Positions 36,136-44,678 of a stretch of DNA of 64,000 nucleotides are shown here, piece after piece. Numbering within the stretch: position 1 is the first letter of the stretch; every line of letters begins with the position of its first letter. The position numbers and the translations under genes were made by a program. Below the pieces are notes generated by a model, which made no database searches, was not told the DNA's origin, and saw nothing but the letters and a program-made list of their open reading frames with translations. This DNA comes from Pseudomonas alkylphenolica (GTDB lineage Bacteria > Pseudomonadota > Gammaproteobacteria > Pseudomonadales > Pseudomonadaceae), in contig NZ_CP009048.1 of the NCBI RefSeq assembly GCF_000746525.1, forward strand, positions 2,225,501 through 2,289,500. The letters are read 5' to 3'.

Positions 36136-37338
36136 TCAGGCAATCGGGATCAGCGGGTCGGCGGCGGCCAATGCGGTGGCGCGGTCAGCTGCTGGCGGGT
36201 AGATCCAGGTGGTGTTGATCTGGGTCTTGAGGTCTTTGGCCTCTTTGCGCAGCAATTTGACCTGGCGATCCCAACCCTCGGTGTACACCGCACCCCAGGC
36301 ACCCAGGTCCAGGCAGGTAACGTACTTGGGCTGGCTGTAGGGCGTAGGTTCGACGCCGAGCAGGTCGGCGGCGACGTTGTTGCCGCTGTGACGGCCGAGG
36401 ACGATGGCGTGCTGGCAGGACATCACGGCGAAATTGCCCAGTTCGTCGGTGGCGGCGTAGGCCACGTCGCCGGTGGCGTAGACGTGCTCCTGGCCTTTGA
36501 CCTTGAGGTGGCGGTCGACGTGCAGGCGGCCTTGCGCATCTCGTTCGCCTGGCACTTGTGCGGTCAGCGCGCTGGCGCGCACACCGACAGTCCAGATCAC
36601 GGTGTTCGCCTTGATCCGCTCGCCATCGGCGAGGGTCACGCCGTCGGCATCCACAGCCGCTACCGAGGCGTTGACCCGCCACTCGACGCCCAGGGCTTCG
36701 GACGCTTCGATGATGGTCGGGCTGATGCCTTCACCCAGGGCCGCACCGATCCTGGCACCACGGTCGACGATGATTACCCGCACCTTGGCGTCGGCACCGA
36801 GAATGGCGCGCAGGCGTTCTGGCATTTCGGTCGCGGTTTCGATCCCGGTGAAGCCGCCACCGGCCACCACCACGGTGTTGCGTGCAGCCGATTCCGGCAG
36901 CGTGGCCAGCGACTTGAGGTGCTGCTCAAGGCGCGCTGCCGATTCGATCTGGTCGACATCGAAGGCGTGCTCGTTGAGCCCGTCGATGTCGGGGCGCCAT
37001 ACGCCGCTGCCGGCAGCCATCACCAGGCGGTCGTAGCTGATGTCGCTGCGCTGGCCCTGGGCGTCGGTGTAGCTGACACGCTTGCCGGCCACGTCGATCT
37101 GCTCGGCAGCACCCTGGATGAAGTTCACACCCACGGCATTGAACAGGTCGCCCAGCGGCGCTTTCATCTGATGCACGTCCGGCTCGTAGAAGCGCGGACG
37201 AATGCGCAATTCGGCTTGTGGCGCGAGGACGCTGATGGCGACATCGCTACGGCCGTGCTGGTCCAGCAGGCGGGCTGCGCTGAGCGCGCTCCAGACACCA
37301 CCAAAACCTGCGCCGACAATCAGAATGTGCTGTTTCAT
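36136..37338 (-). CDS. Type-II NADH-dehydrogenase-like FAD/NAD(P)-dependent oxidoreductase
   Basis: 400 aa, two Rossmann domains: FAD motif HILIVGAGFGGVWSALSA at the N-terminus and NAD motif NTVVVAGGGFTGIETATEM at about 150-170; the second FAD-binding motif reads VYATGDVAYAATD. It resembles Ndh-type quinone reductases, but lacks an evident C-terminal membrane anchor, ending PLIPIA. The ATG at 37338 opens the FAD motif. Divergent from an Rrf2 regulator, with an 18-bp-armed hairpin in its leader. Confidence 0.88.
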   Translation of the reverse strand: MKQHILIVGAGFGGVWSALSAARLLDQHGRSDVAISVLAPQAELRIRPRFYEPDVHQMKAPLGDLFNAVGVNFIQGAAEQIDVAGKRVSYTDAQGQRSDISYDRLVMAAGSGVWRPDIDGLNEHAFDVDQIESAARLEQHLKSLATLPESAARNTVVVAGGGFTGIETATEMPERLRAILGADAKVRVIIVDRGARIGAALGEGISPTIIEASEALGVEWRVNASVAAVDADGVTLADGERIKANTVIWTVGVRASALTAQVPGERDAQGRLHVDRHLKVKGQEHVYATGDVAYAATDELGNFAVMSCQHAIVLGRHSGNNVAADLLGVEPTPYSQPKYVTCLDLGAWGAVYTEGWDRQVKLLRKEAKDLKTQINTTWIYPPAADRATALAAADPLIPIA

Positions 37339-37397
37339 TTGTTGCTCCACAGAAAGAGATTGTTGTGTGAACGGGGGCGTTGAAGGCAGCCTTGGCT

Positions 37398-37440
37398 GCG
37401 CCGAACAGCTACGACTGTATTGGTCGTAGTTGTTCGGCGC
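37398..37440. promoter_or_regulatory. Long inverted repeat between the oxidoreductase and rrf2 genes
   Basis: Arms 37398-37415 and 37423-37440 (18 bp, one mismatch; left arm GCGCCGAACAGCTACGAC) with a 7-nt loop, followed on the plus strand by AAGTATTTTTT. It sits 60 bp upstream of the oxidoreductase start. It could be an Rrf2 operator, an RNA hairpin in the leader, or a terminator. Confidence 0.6.
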
Positions 37441-37637
37441 AAGTATTTTTTCCTGTCGATCCGTGCAGCGATCCGGGTAACCTTGTGCTTTCACTGCTCT
37501 AATTCAGCCTTTCTTCATAGAATATGGGCGTGTGGCGGGTGGCTGAAAACCGACGTGCGGTAGCGTCTGGGGACGGCTGGAGCGTGGAAAGCCTGTAAAG
37601 GCTGTTAATATTGCGACAAAGTTAGTCGGAGATTGTC

Positions 37638-38183
37638 ATGTCACTGTATAGCGCCGGGGTGGAGTACGGCATCCATTGCCTGGCCTTCCTGGTCGATGAG
37701 CTGGGTGATAGCCGTGAAGCCAGCGTGCGGGATCTGGCCGACCTGCAAGGTGTGCCCCAGGAGTACCTGGCCAAGGTCTTTACCAAGCTGGCCAAGGCCA
37801 AGCTGGTGGTCGCCACCGAAGGCGTGCGCGGCGGCTTCAGGCTGGCCCGGCCGGCAGACGAGATCAGCGTGCTGGATATCGTCATGGCCATCGACGGGCG
37901 CAAGATGATCTTCGAGTGCCGGGATGTGCGCGATCGCTGTGCGCTGTTTGACGGTTCGCCGCCGAGCTGGGCGCAGGAGGGCACCTGTTCCATTCATGCG
38001 GTGATGCTCACTGCACAAAAGCGTATGGAAGAAGCGCTGGCCCAGCAGACCATCCTCGACATCGCCCGGCGCGTGGGGCGCAAGGCGCCGCCGGAATTTT
38101 CAGCCCAGGTGGTCGACTGGATGAATGATCGCCGTGCAGGCAAGGCGGCCGGGGATATCCCGCTGGTGGATGTTTCCGAGTAA
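37638..38183 (+). CDS. Rrf2-family transcriptional regulator
   Basis: 181 aa. Winged helix (SVRDLADLQGVPQEYLAKVF, LVVATEGVRGGFRLARP) and three cysteines at 94, 101 and 117 (FECRDVRDRCALF, EGTCSIH), the arrangement that holds an iron-sulfur cluster in IscR/NsrR/RsrR. It has a longer C-terminal tail than IscR. GGAG precedes the ATG at 37638. Divergent from the flavoprotein gene and likely to regulate it in response to redox state or nitric oxide. Confidence 0.92.
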   Translation: MSLYSAGVEYGIHCLAFLVDELGDSREASVRDLADLQGVPQEYLAKVFTKLAKAKLVVATEGVRGGFRLARPADEISVLDIVMAIDGRKMIFECRDVRDRCALFDGSPPSWAQEGTCSIHAVMLTAQKRMEEALAQQTILDIARRVGRKAPPEFSAQVVDWMNDRRAGKAAGDIPLVDVSE

Positions 38184-38227
38184 CCCCCGGTGGGAGCAAC
38201 TGTCTTGATTGAGCCAGGCCAGGACCG

Positions 38228-38297
38228 GTGGGAGCGGGCTTGCCCCGCGATTGAGGCTTTTCAGGCAAATCGCATCGCGGGGCAAGCCCGCTCCCAC
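38228..38297. repeat. REP pair, fixed-spacer type
   Basis: Units 38228-38250 and 38275-38297 with a 24-nt spacer whose sequence differs from the other fixed-spacer pairs. A partial unit (GGTGGGAGCAACTG) precedes at about 38188. Confidence 0.93.
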
Positions 38298-38309
38298 TGG
38301 CAATTGTCT

Positions 38310-38924
38310 CTACCGCGCCGTGCCGTTGCGCGGTTTGTAGAAGAGAAAATTCCCGGTCTCGGTGGTCTTCACATAGGTCCGCGCCCAGTCTGGCGACACA
38401 TGCCGGTCATGAAAGTACAGCGCACCGCGGGTGCGGTCATCCAGTTGCCGGTTCAAGGCTTTGCGCGCGATTTCCTTGGCGATGGCATAGCGGTTTTCTT
38501 CCTGCACCGAGTCCGAGCGCCCGTCACACCACCAGGAAAACTGGCAGTTACCGGTCTCCGAGCCCTGCTTGACCACACCACAGACCGTATCGGGAAAGCC
38601 GTTGTGACCGAGGCGGTTCATCACCACGCTGGCCACCGCTTCCATGTCCGCCGGCTTGCCACCTTTCGATTCCCAGTAGATGCTGCGCGCCATGCAGGTG
38701 ATGGCGTCGTCCAGGGCTGCTGCGCCAGCCGGGTCGACCGCCTGGACTTCGCTCTGGGTAATGGCTTTGCTCTTGGGCGCTGGCGGCGCATCGGGTTGCA
38801 CGGCAGCTTTGTGTTCCAGTACCTGGGCCTTTTCTTCGGCCACCTGGGCTTTGGGTTCTGCGGCCAGGGTCAGCGGGGCTGAGAAGGCCAGCAGCAGGCA
38901 GACTACAATCGTTGGCAGGCGCAT
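38310..38924 (-). CDS. SleB-type cell-wall hydrolase
   Basis: 204 aa with signal peptide (residues 1-21, ending TLAA), a low-complexity Ala/Lys/Glu linker (~22-60), then the Hydrolase_2 (PF07486) domain: ITCMARSIYWESKGGKPADM with the catalytic Glu, VASVVMNRLGHNGFPDTVCG, QFSWWCDGRSD, ALYFHDRHVSPDW. This is the spore-cortex-lytic-enzyme-like lytic transglycosylase domain, found in many Gram-negatives without spores. It probably cuts peptidoglycan in the periplasm. Confidence 0.9.
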   Translation of the reverse strand: MRLPTIVVCLLLAFSAPLTLAAEPKAQVAEEKAQVLEHKAAVQPDAPPAPKSKAITQSEVQAVDPAGAAALDDAITCMARSIYWESKGGKPADMEAVASVVMNRLGHNGFPDTVCGVVKQGSETGNCQFSWWCDGRSDSVQEENRYAIAKEIARKALNRQLDDRTRGALYFHDRHVSPDWARTYVKTTETGNFLFYKPRNGTAR

Positions 38925-39059
38925 AGGGGACCTTTGGCAGGTGAGGGAAGCAAAACTTCCCGTTACAGGGTCGACCGCACGGTGCTCAAAACATTCCAGC
39001 TGTTCGACGACGGGTAACTTCGCGCATCATGGGCGCAGTCCGTTCCAAGGGAGAATTGC

Positions 39060-39911
39060 ATGCGCGTCCTGTCATCCGTTCTGCGCCTGGCCAGCCTGCC
39101 GCTGGCCCTGGCGCTCGCTACCGTAGCCCAGGCCGATGAGTCGGCGCAGCTGATTGATTCGATCAACAGCTACCGCAGTCAGCCGCAGAAGTGCGATAAA
39201 CAGGTATCCCTTGAGCTGCCGCCACTGGCCAGCGATCCCCGTCTGGTGCTGCCGGCTACCGGCAGCGTGGATTTGCGCTCGGCGCTGGCACAGGCCAACT
39301 ACCCGATGGTCAGTGTCCAGGCCATTACCCTCAATGGTCCCCAGGATGCCCAGGCCGCGATGAAAGCGGTACAGGAAAGCTTCTGCCAGGTCGTGCTGGC
39401 CCCGCAGTTCATCGATATCGGCGTCAGCCAGCAGGGCCGCGATTGGCGTATCGTCCTGGCGCGGCCGCTGCTGGCCGGGAAGCTGGGCGACTGGCAGGCC
39501 GAAGGCCAGAAGCTGCTGACGATGATCAACAGTGCCCGCAGCCAACAGCGCCAGTGCGGCGGCCAGACCTTTGCAGCCACCACGCCGCTGGCCTGGAACG
39601 CAGTCCTGGCCGGGGTGGCTGAAAGTCATACACGGGCCATGGCCAACCAGAACTTTCTCGATCATGTCGATCGCGATGGCCGTACCCCGGGTGACCGGGC
39701 GGAACTGGCCGGCTATGCCGGTCAGGTGAACGGCGAGATCATCGCCGCTGGCCAGGACACTCCGCGCAAGGTGGTCGATGGCTGGCTGGCCAGCCCCGGC
39801 CATTGCGCCAACCTGATGAACCCGCAGTTCAGCGAGCTGGGCGCCGCCTATGCGGTCGATCCGAAGAGCGATGCCGGGATCTACTGGACGGCGATGTTCG
39901 GCGCGCCATAA
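39060..39911 (+). CDS. Secreted CAP-domain (SCP/PR-1-like) protein
   Basis: 283 aa with signal peptide (residues 1-22, ending AQA). The C-terminal half is a CAP domain (PF00188): LAWNAVLAGVAESHTRAMAN, NFLDHVDRDGRTPGDRAELA, GWLASPGHCANLMNPQFSEL, GAAYAVDP, IYWTAMFGAP. The N-terminal half has its own LIDSINSYRSQPQKC start that repeats the CAP opening (compare LLTMINSARSQQRQC), so it may be a degenerate second copy. Function in bacteria is unclear. Confidence 0.9.
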   Translation: MRVLSSVLRLASLPLALALATVAQADESAQLIDSINSYRSQPQKCDKQVSLELPPLASDPRLVLPATGSVDLRSALAQANYPMVSVQAITLNGPQDAQAAMKAVQESFCQVVLAPQFIDIGVSQQGRDWRIVLARPLLAGKLGDWQAEGQKLLTMINSARSQQRQCGGQTFAATTPLAWNAVLAGVAESHTRAMANQNFLDHVDRDGRTPGDRAELAGYAGQVNGEIIAAGQDTPRKVVDGWLASPGHCANLMNPQFSELGAAYAVDPKSDAGIYWTAMFGAP

Positions 39912-39920
39912 GCGCGCTCT

Positions 39921-41366
39921 TCAGCTGTAGTGCAGGTCCGTGCGCTTGAGCAGTTGCTTGCAGCGCTCGGACAGATGCACCACGCGCAGGTGCTTGCCGT
40001 TGTTGCTGTAGCGCTCGCGCAGGGTCTTGAGCGCGGCAATCGCCGAGTAGTCGACAAAGTTCAGGTGCTGGCAATCGAGGGTCACCTGCGCCGGGTCGTT
40101 GGCCGGGTCGAACTGGTTGAGAAACGGCGTGGTCGAGGCGAAGAACAAGGTGCCGTGCACCCGGTAGAGTTTGCTGCCGTCACTTTCCAGGTGGCTGTCG
40201 GCGTACAGCTCGCGCGCTTGCTGCCAGGCGAAGTTGAGCGCGGCGATAACGATGCCGAACAGCACCGCGGTGGCGAGGTCGGTGACCACGGTGACCACGG
40301 TCACGGCGATGATCGCCAGCATGTCGTTTGCCGGCACTTTGTGCAGGACCCGCAGCGAAGCCCAGGAGAAGGTCTGCTGCGCCACCACGAACATCACCCC
40401 GACCAGCGCCGCCAGCGGAATACGCTCGATCAGCGGCGAGAGGAACAGCACGAACATCAGGATCATCACCCCGGCGACCACCCCGGACAAGCGTCCGCGA
40501 CCGCCGGAGCTGAGGTTGATCGCAGTCTGGCCGATCATCGCGCAACCACCCATGCCACCGAACACACCGGAGGTCATGTTGGCCACACCCAGGGCCACGC
40601 ATTCGCGGTTGGGGTAGCCGCGGCTTTCGGTGATCTCGTCGGTGAGGTTGAGGGTCAGCAGGGTTTCCAGCAAACCCACCAGCGCCATCAGGATCGCGTA
40701 GGGCGCGATGATCTTCAGCGTCTCAAGGTTCCATGGAATGTCGGGCCAGCTCGGCACCGGCAGGCCGCCGGCGATGTGGGCCAGATCGCCCAATGTGCGG
40801 GTCGGCAAATCGAGCAGGTAGACCCCGGCGCCGACGCCGAGGATTGCGATCAGCGCTGGAGGTACGCTGCGGGTCAGGCGCGGTAGCACGTAGACGATGG
40901 CCATGGTCAGCGCCACCAGGCCGGCCATCAGGTACAGCGGCGAGCCGCTGAGCCAGGCACCGTCATGCTTGAAATGCTCAAGCTGGGCCAGGGCGATGAT
41001 GATTGCCAGACCGTTGACGAAACCGAGCATCACCGAATACGGCACCATGCGCACCAGCTTGCCCAGGCGCAGCAAACCGAAGGCAATCATGATCAGCCCG
41101 CCGAGCAGTACCGTGGCCAGCAGGTACTGCACACCGTGCTGCACCACCAGGGCGACGATGACCACGGCCATTGACCCGGCCGCGCCGGAAATCATCCCGG
41201 GGCGGCCACCGAGCAGGGCGGTGAGGGTGCAGATGATGAAGGCGCCGTAAAGCCCCATCAATGGATTCAGATGCGCCACCAGCGCGAAGGCGATGCACTC
41301 GGGCACCAGGGCAAAGGAGGTGGTGAGTCCGGCCAGAATGTCGGCGCGGATAGAAGTTGTTCTCAT
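39921..41366 (-). CDS. SulP-family anion transporter
   Basis: 481 aa, about ten to twelve transmembrane helices then a cytoplasmic STAS domain (TPFLNQFDPANDPAQVTLDC, QHLNFVDYSAIAALKTLRER, LRVVHLSERCKQLLKR). GLTTSFALVPECIAFALVAH and GGCAMIGQTAINLSSGGRGR are SulP hallmarks. Members take up bicarbonate, sulfate or C4-dicarboxylates; the substrate cannot be told here. It ends convergently, 9 bp from the CAP-domain gene. Confidence 0.92.
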   Translation of the reverse strand: MRTTSIRADILAGLTTSFALVPECIAFALVAHLNPLMGLYGAFIICTLTALLGGRPGMISGAAGSMAVVIVALVVQHGVQYLLATVLLGGLIMIAFGLLRLGKLVRMVPYSVMLGFVNGLAIIIALAQLEHFKHDGAWLSGSPLYLMAGLVALTMAIVYVLPRLTRSVPPALIAILGVGAGVYLLDLPTRTLGDLAHIAGGLPVPSWPDIPWNLETLKIIAPYAILMALVGLLETLLTLNLTDEITESRGYPNRECVALGVANMTSGVFGGMGGCAMIGQTAINLSSGGRGRLSGVVAGVMILMFVLFLSPLIERIPLAALVGVMFVVAQQTFSWASLRVLHKVPANDMLAIIAVTVVTVVTDLATAVLFGIVIAALNFAWQQARELYADSHLESDGSKLYRVHGTLFFASTTPFLNQFDPANDPAQVTLDCQHLNFVDYSAIAALKTLRERYSNNGKHLRVVHLSERCKQLLKRTDLHYS

Positions 41367-41449
41367 GGAGGGGAAGGCTGCCGGCGAAAAAGGCTAGGAT
41401 GCTACGGAAGTTCGTGGCAGCGGACCAGTGTTCAAATGGAGGTGAACCC

Positions 41450-41803
41450 ATGAAATTCGTGGTTGTTGCTCAGCATAGAAGCGAGTACCCAGAGCCCATT
41501 ACCTTTGCCAAGGGCGCCGAGTTGGTCGTTGGCGAATGTTATGCTGGCGAGGAGGGCTGGGATAACTGGTATTTGTGCAGTACCCCCGGTCAGCAGGACG
41601 GCTGGGTGCCGGGCCAGGTGATCGAGCGCCTGGACGGCAATCGGGGCAGGGCGCTGGAGGATTATTGTGCCCGCGAGCTGGATGTTGATCCGGGCGATAG
41701 CCTGGTGGGCGGTCGGCAGTTGAATGGTTGGGTGTGGTGTCACAAGGACTCTGATGCTGCAACGGGGTGGGTGCCTTTGGCGGTATTGCGCCCGGCTTTT
41801 TGA
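41450..41803 (+). CDS. Small two-SH3-domain protein
   Basis: 117 aa, no signal peptide. Two SH3-like repeats of about 55 residues (KGAELVVGECYAGEEGWDNW..YLCSTPGQQDGWVPGQVI; DYCARELDVDPGDSLVGGRQ..NGWVWCHKDSDAATGWVPLA). The paired GW(V)P motifs are typical of bacterial SH3 proteins. TGGAGG stands 8 nt before the ATG at 41450. Partner unknown; the gene is divergent from the SulP transporter. Confidence 0.85.
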   Translation: MKFVVVAQHRSEYPEPITFAKGAELVVGECYAGEEGWDNWYLCSTPGQQDGWVPGQVIERLDGNRGRALEDYCARELDVDPGDSLVGGRQLNGWVWCHKDSDAATGWVPLAVLRPAF

Positions 41804-41817
41804 CCTGATGGGCGCTA

Positions 41818-41881
41818 TCGCGGGGCAAGCCCGCTCCCACAGGGATTGCACAGCCCCGGTGGGAGCGGGCTTGCCCCGCGA
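41818..41881. repeat. REP pair, variable-spacer type
   Basis: Reverse unit 41818-41840, forward unit 41859-41881, 18-nt spacer, between the convergent SH3 and argC genes. Confidence 0.95.
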
Positions 41882-41893
41882 AGCGTCTCCGGA

Positions 41894-42826
41894 TCAGGCC
41901 ATCGCCGCCAGCATCAGCTCCAGGTTCTGCACCGCCGCCCCCGAAGCGCCCTTGCCGAGGTTGTCGAACACCGCCGTCAGCAGCACCTGGCCGTGAGCCT
42001 CGTTGGCAAACACCGCCAGACGCAGATCGTTGCTGTCATTCACCGCCTGTGGATCGAGCATTGGCGCTGCCTCGCCATGTTCCAGTGCCGCCACCTGTAC
42101 ATAGCGCGAGCCATGATAGTGCTGACGCAGGCAGTCATGCAGGCGAGCAGCACTCACCCCGGGCGGCAGCAGGCGCGTCTGCAAGGCAATGGTCAGGGCG
42201 ATGCCCTGACGGTAGCTGCCATAGCTGGGCACGAACACCGGCCGCTGCGACAGACCGGCATGCTGCTGGATCTCCGGCACATGCTTGTGATCCAGGTTCA
42301 GGCCATACACCAGCACCTCTTGCGGCGCTTGCACCCCCGGTGTTTCGTGGCGCTCGACCGCTGCACGGCCACCACCGGAATACCCCGAGACGGCATTGAC
42401 GGTCAGTGGGTAATCAGCTGGCACCAACCCTGCGGCCACCAATGGTCGCAACAAGGCAATCGCGCCGGTGGGATAGCAACCAGGGTTGCTGACCCGCTTG
42501 GCCTGGGCGATTCGTTCGGCCTGCTGCTCGTCCAGTTCAGGCAAGCCATACACCCAGCCTGCCGTGGTGCGGTGCGCGGAGCTGGCATCGATCACCCGGA
42601 CCTGCGGGTTGGCGATCGCCGCCACCGCCTGGCGTGCGGCGTCGTCGGGCAGGCACAGAATCGCCACATCGGCACTGTTGATCGCCTCGGCGCGGCGTTG
42701 TGGGTCTTTGCGCTCGCTGTCGGGCAGGGTCAGCAAACGCAGGTCATCACGACCGTGCAGGCGGGCGTGGATGAGCAGGCCGGTGGTGCCTTGGTCGCCA
42801 TCGATAAAGACTAGAGGCTGGTGCAT
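41894..42826 (-). CDS. argC: N-acetyl-gamma-glutamyl-phosphate reductase, type 2 (ArgC)
   Basis: 310 aa, the short class-2 ArgC. NADP motif [17 protein letters not shown] at the N-terminus, catalytic Cys in [20 protein letters not shown], and [16 protein letters not shown]. It reduces N-acetylglutamyl phosphate in arginine synthesis. P. putida-group genomes also carry a class-1 argC; this would be the second copy. The ATG at 42826 ([10 protein letters not shown]) is favoured over the frame's earlier start at 42841. Divergent from a LysR gene. Confidence 0.93.
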   Translation of the reverse strand: MHQPLVFIDGDQGTTGLLIHARLHGRDDLRLLTLPDSERKDPQRRAEAINSADVAILCLPDDAARQAVAAIANPQVRVIDASSAHRTTAGWVYGLPELDEQQAERIAQAKRVSNPGCYPTGAIALLRPLVAAGLVPADYPLTVNAVSGYSGGGRAAVERHETPGVQAPQEVLVYGLNLDHKHVPEIQQHAGLSQRPVFVPSYGSYRQGIALTIALQTRLLPPGVSAARLHDCLRQHYHGSRYVQVAALEHGEAAPMLDPQAVNDSNDLRLAVFANEAHGQVLLTAVFDNLGKGASGAAVQNLELMLAAMA

Positions 42827-42937
42827 GGTGCTCTCAAACAATCAGTACAGGGAGTGCCTATGCTCGCGCCGATCTGGACGAAAGAAAATTTGAATATCAT
42901 GATGCTGACATTCATAAATACTGAATGATTAAAGCCC

Positions 42938-43831
42938 ATGCGTGAAATCAGCCTCGACCGCTTGCGCACCCTGGTGGTGATTGCCGACCTCGGCTCCTTT
43001 GCCCAGGCCGCGCGCGTCCTCAACCTGGCGCCGCCCACTGTCAGCCTGCACATTGCCGACCTCGAAGCGCGCATCGGTGCGCCGCTGCTGACGCGCAAGC
43101 GCGGGCAGGTCCATCCGACGACCATTGGCCAGACGTTGCTTGAACGCGCGCGCCGGCTGTTGGCCGATGCCGAGCAGGCACTGGATGAGGTGCAACGTCA
43201 GGTTCAGGGCCTGAGCGGCCGCGTGCGCCTGGGCGCGTCGACTGGTGCCATCGCCCATCTGCTGCCGCAAGCACTGGATATTCTTGGCGTGCGCCACCCC
43301 GGCATCGATGTGCAGGTGCAGGTGCTGACGTCGCGTGAGTCGGTGGGCCGCCTGCAGGATGGCACCCTGGACCTGGGGTTGGTGGCACTGCCGCAAGCGG
43401 CGGTCAAAGGCGTGCAGATCCAGCCCTGGCGCCGCGACCCGATCATGGCCTTCATTCCGCTCAGCTGGGCGCCGCCGGCGCGCATCACACCGGCCTGGCT
43501 GGCCAGTCGCGCATTGATCCTCAATGACAGCACCACACAGTTGTCACGGGTGACCAGCGAGTGGTTTGCCACGGCGGGCCTACAACCGGATGCGCGGATC
43601 CAGCTCAACTACAACGACGCGATCAAGAGCCTGGTGGCGGCCGGTTACGGTGCCACCTTGCTGCCCCATGAAGCCCGCGCACCGGAGCCCGACTCACGCT
43701 TGTGCATGCGCCCGCTGCGTCCGGGTTTGTGGCGACATCTGGGAATTGCCAGCCGCCAGGGGCAGGTCGAGCAGAGCAGCGCCTATGTGCTGCAGGTGTT
43801 GCTCGAGCTGGCGGCGCAGGACAGCCGCTAG
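42938..43831 (+). CDS. LysR-family transcriptional regulator
   Basis: 297 aa. Winged HTH at residues 1-60 (LDRLRTLVVIADLGSFAQAA, APPTVSLHIADLEARIGAPL) and an effector domain (VRLGASTGAIAHLLPQALDI, DLGLVALPQAAVKGVQIQPW). Divergent from argC (111 bp between starts), which it may regulate. Its stop overlaps that of the convergent GNAT gene by 3 bp. Confidence 0.92.
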   Translation: MREISLDRLRTLVVIADLGSFAQAARVLNLAPPTVSLHIADLEARIGAPLLTRKRGQVHPTTIGQTLLERARRLLADAEQALDEVQRQVQGLSGRVRLGASTGAIAHLLPQALDILGVRHPGIDVQVQVLTSRESVGRLQDGTLDLGLVALPQAAVKGVQIQPWRRDPIMAFIPLSWAPPARITPAWLASRALILNDSTTQLSRVTSEWFATAGLQPDARIQLNYNDAIKSLVAAGYGATLLPHEARAPEPDSRLCMRPLRPGLWRHLGIASRQGQVEQSSAYVLQVLLELAAQDSR

Positions 43832-44550
43832 ACCAGGCGAATCCGGCTGCCGCGCTGCTGCCCGGCGCGCTCGCCCAGACGTTCCTGGACAAACGCCAGG
43901 GCCTTGCGCTCCAGCTGGTCGAGGTGGCGGTCGCGTTGCTTCTCGGCATCGACCATGGCCCGCTTGCCATGCTGCTTGAGCAAGTAGCTATGGATCTGCT
44001 GCACTTCGACCGTGCGGTAGATCGGCGCGACATCGAGCATCGCGACCACGCCATCGCTGGCATATTCGCGGGTGTTCATCAGCACCTGAGGGCCGCGTGC
44101 GGCAATCACGGCAAAACCCATGGCCTCGAAGTACGCCACCTTGTTCACCGCGCAGGCCAGCTCCGCATGGGGGTAGCGTTCGCTCATCTGCGCGAGCATG
44201 GCCCGGGCGATGCCCTGGCGGCGGTACTGGTTGTGCACGGCCAGGTAAGCCACGCTGCAGGCTTGTGGATCGTCCTGCAGCGGCAGGTACAGGAGAAAGC
44301 CGGTGACGGTGTGTGGATCTCGCGGGTCGGTAGCGACGATCAGTTCGACGCACAACTCGCCTGGGCCGCCCATGGCCTCCAGGTACTGGTGCACTTCAAA
44401 GCCGATGGCGTACTGGTAGAGGTTGTACAGCGGGTTGCTCGGGGGGATGGCGACAGCGCTGATGTCGGTCAGGTTATCGACCACCATCTGCAGGATCTGG
44501 CTCTTGATCGACTCCTCAGGCGGGGCGACAAAGTGGGTGAGGGCGAACAT
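43828..44550 (-). CDS. GNAT-family acetyltransferase
   Basis: 240 aa from the ATG at 44550, with GGAG 9 nt upstream. The acetyl-CoA loop reads AYLAVHNQYRRQGIARAMLA and the substrate region KVAYFEAMGFAVIAARGPQV. It has an N-terminal extension (FALTHFVAPPEESIKSQILQ) and a basic C-terminal tail (QRDRHLDQLERKALAFVQER) beyond the usual domain. Substrate unknown. Confidence 0.87.
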   Translation of the reverse strand: MFALTHFVAPPEESIKSQILQMVVDNLTDISAVAIPPSNPLYNLYQYAIGFEVHQYLEAMGGPGELCVELIVATDPRDPHTVTGFLLYLPLQDDPQACSVAYLAVHNQYRRQGIARAMLAQMSERYPHAELACAVNKVAYFEAMGFAVIAARGPQVLMNTREYASDGVVAMLDVAPIYRTVEVQQIHSYLLKQHGKRAMVDAEKQRDRHLDQLERKALAFVQERLGERAGQQRGSRIRLV

Positions 44551-44616
44551 GAAGGCAAACTCCAAACGAAAAAGCTTGGGGCAAGTCTACAGGTCTGGCG
44601 TCGTGGGTGCAGGTTA

Positions 44617-44671
44617 TCGCGGGGCAAGCCCGCTCCCACAGATCAACTGTGGGAGCGGGCTTGCCCCGCGA
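44617..44671. repeat. REP pair, variable-spacer type
   Basis: Reverse unit 44617-44639, forward unit 44649-44671, 9-nt spacer, 7 bp after the fusB stop codon. Confidence 0.95.
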
Positions 44672-44678
44672 AAGGTCT

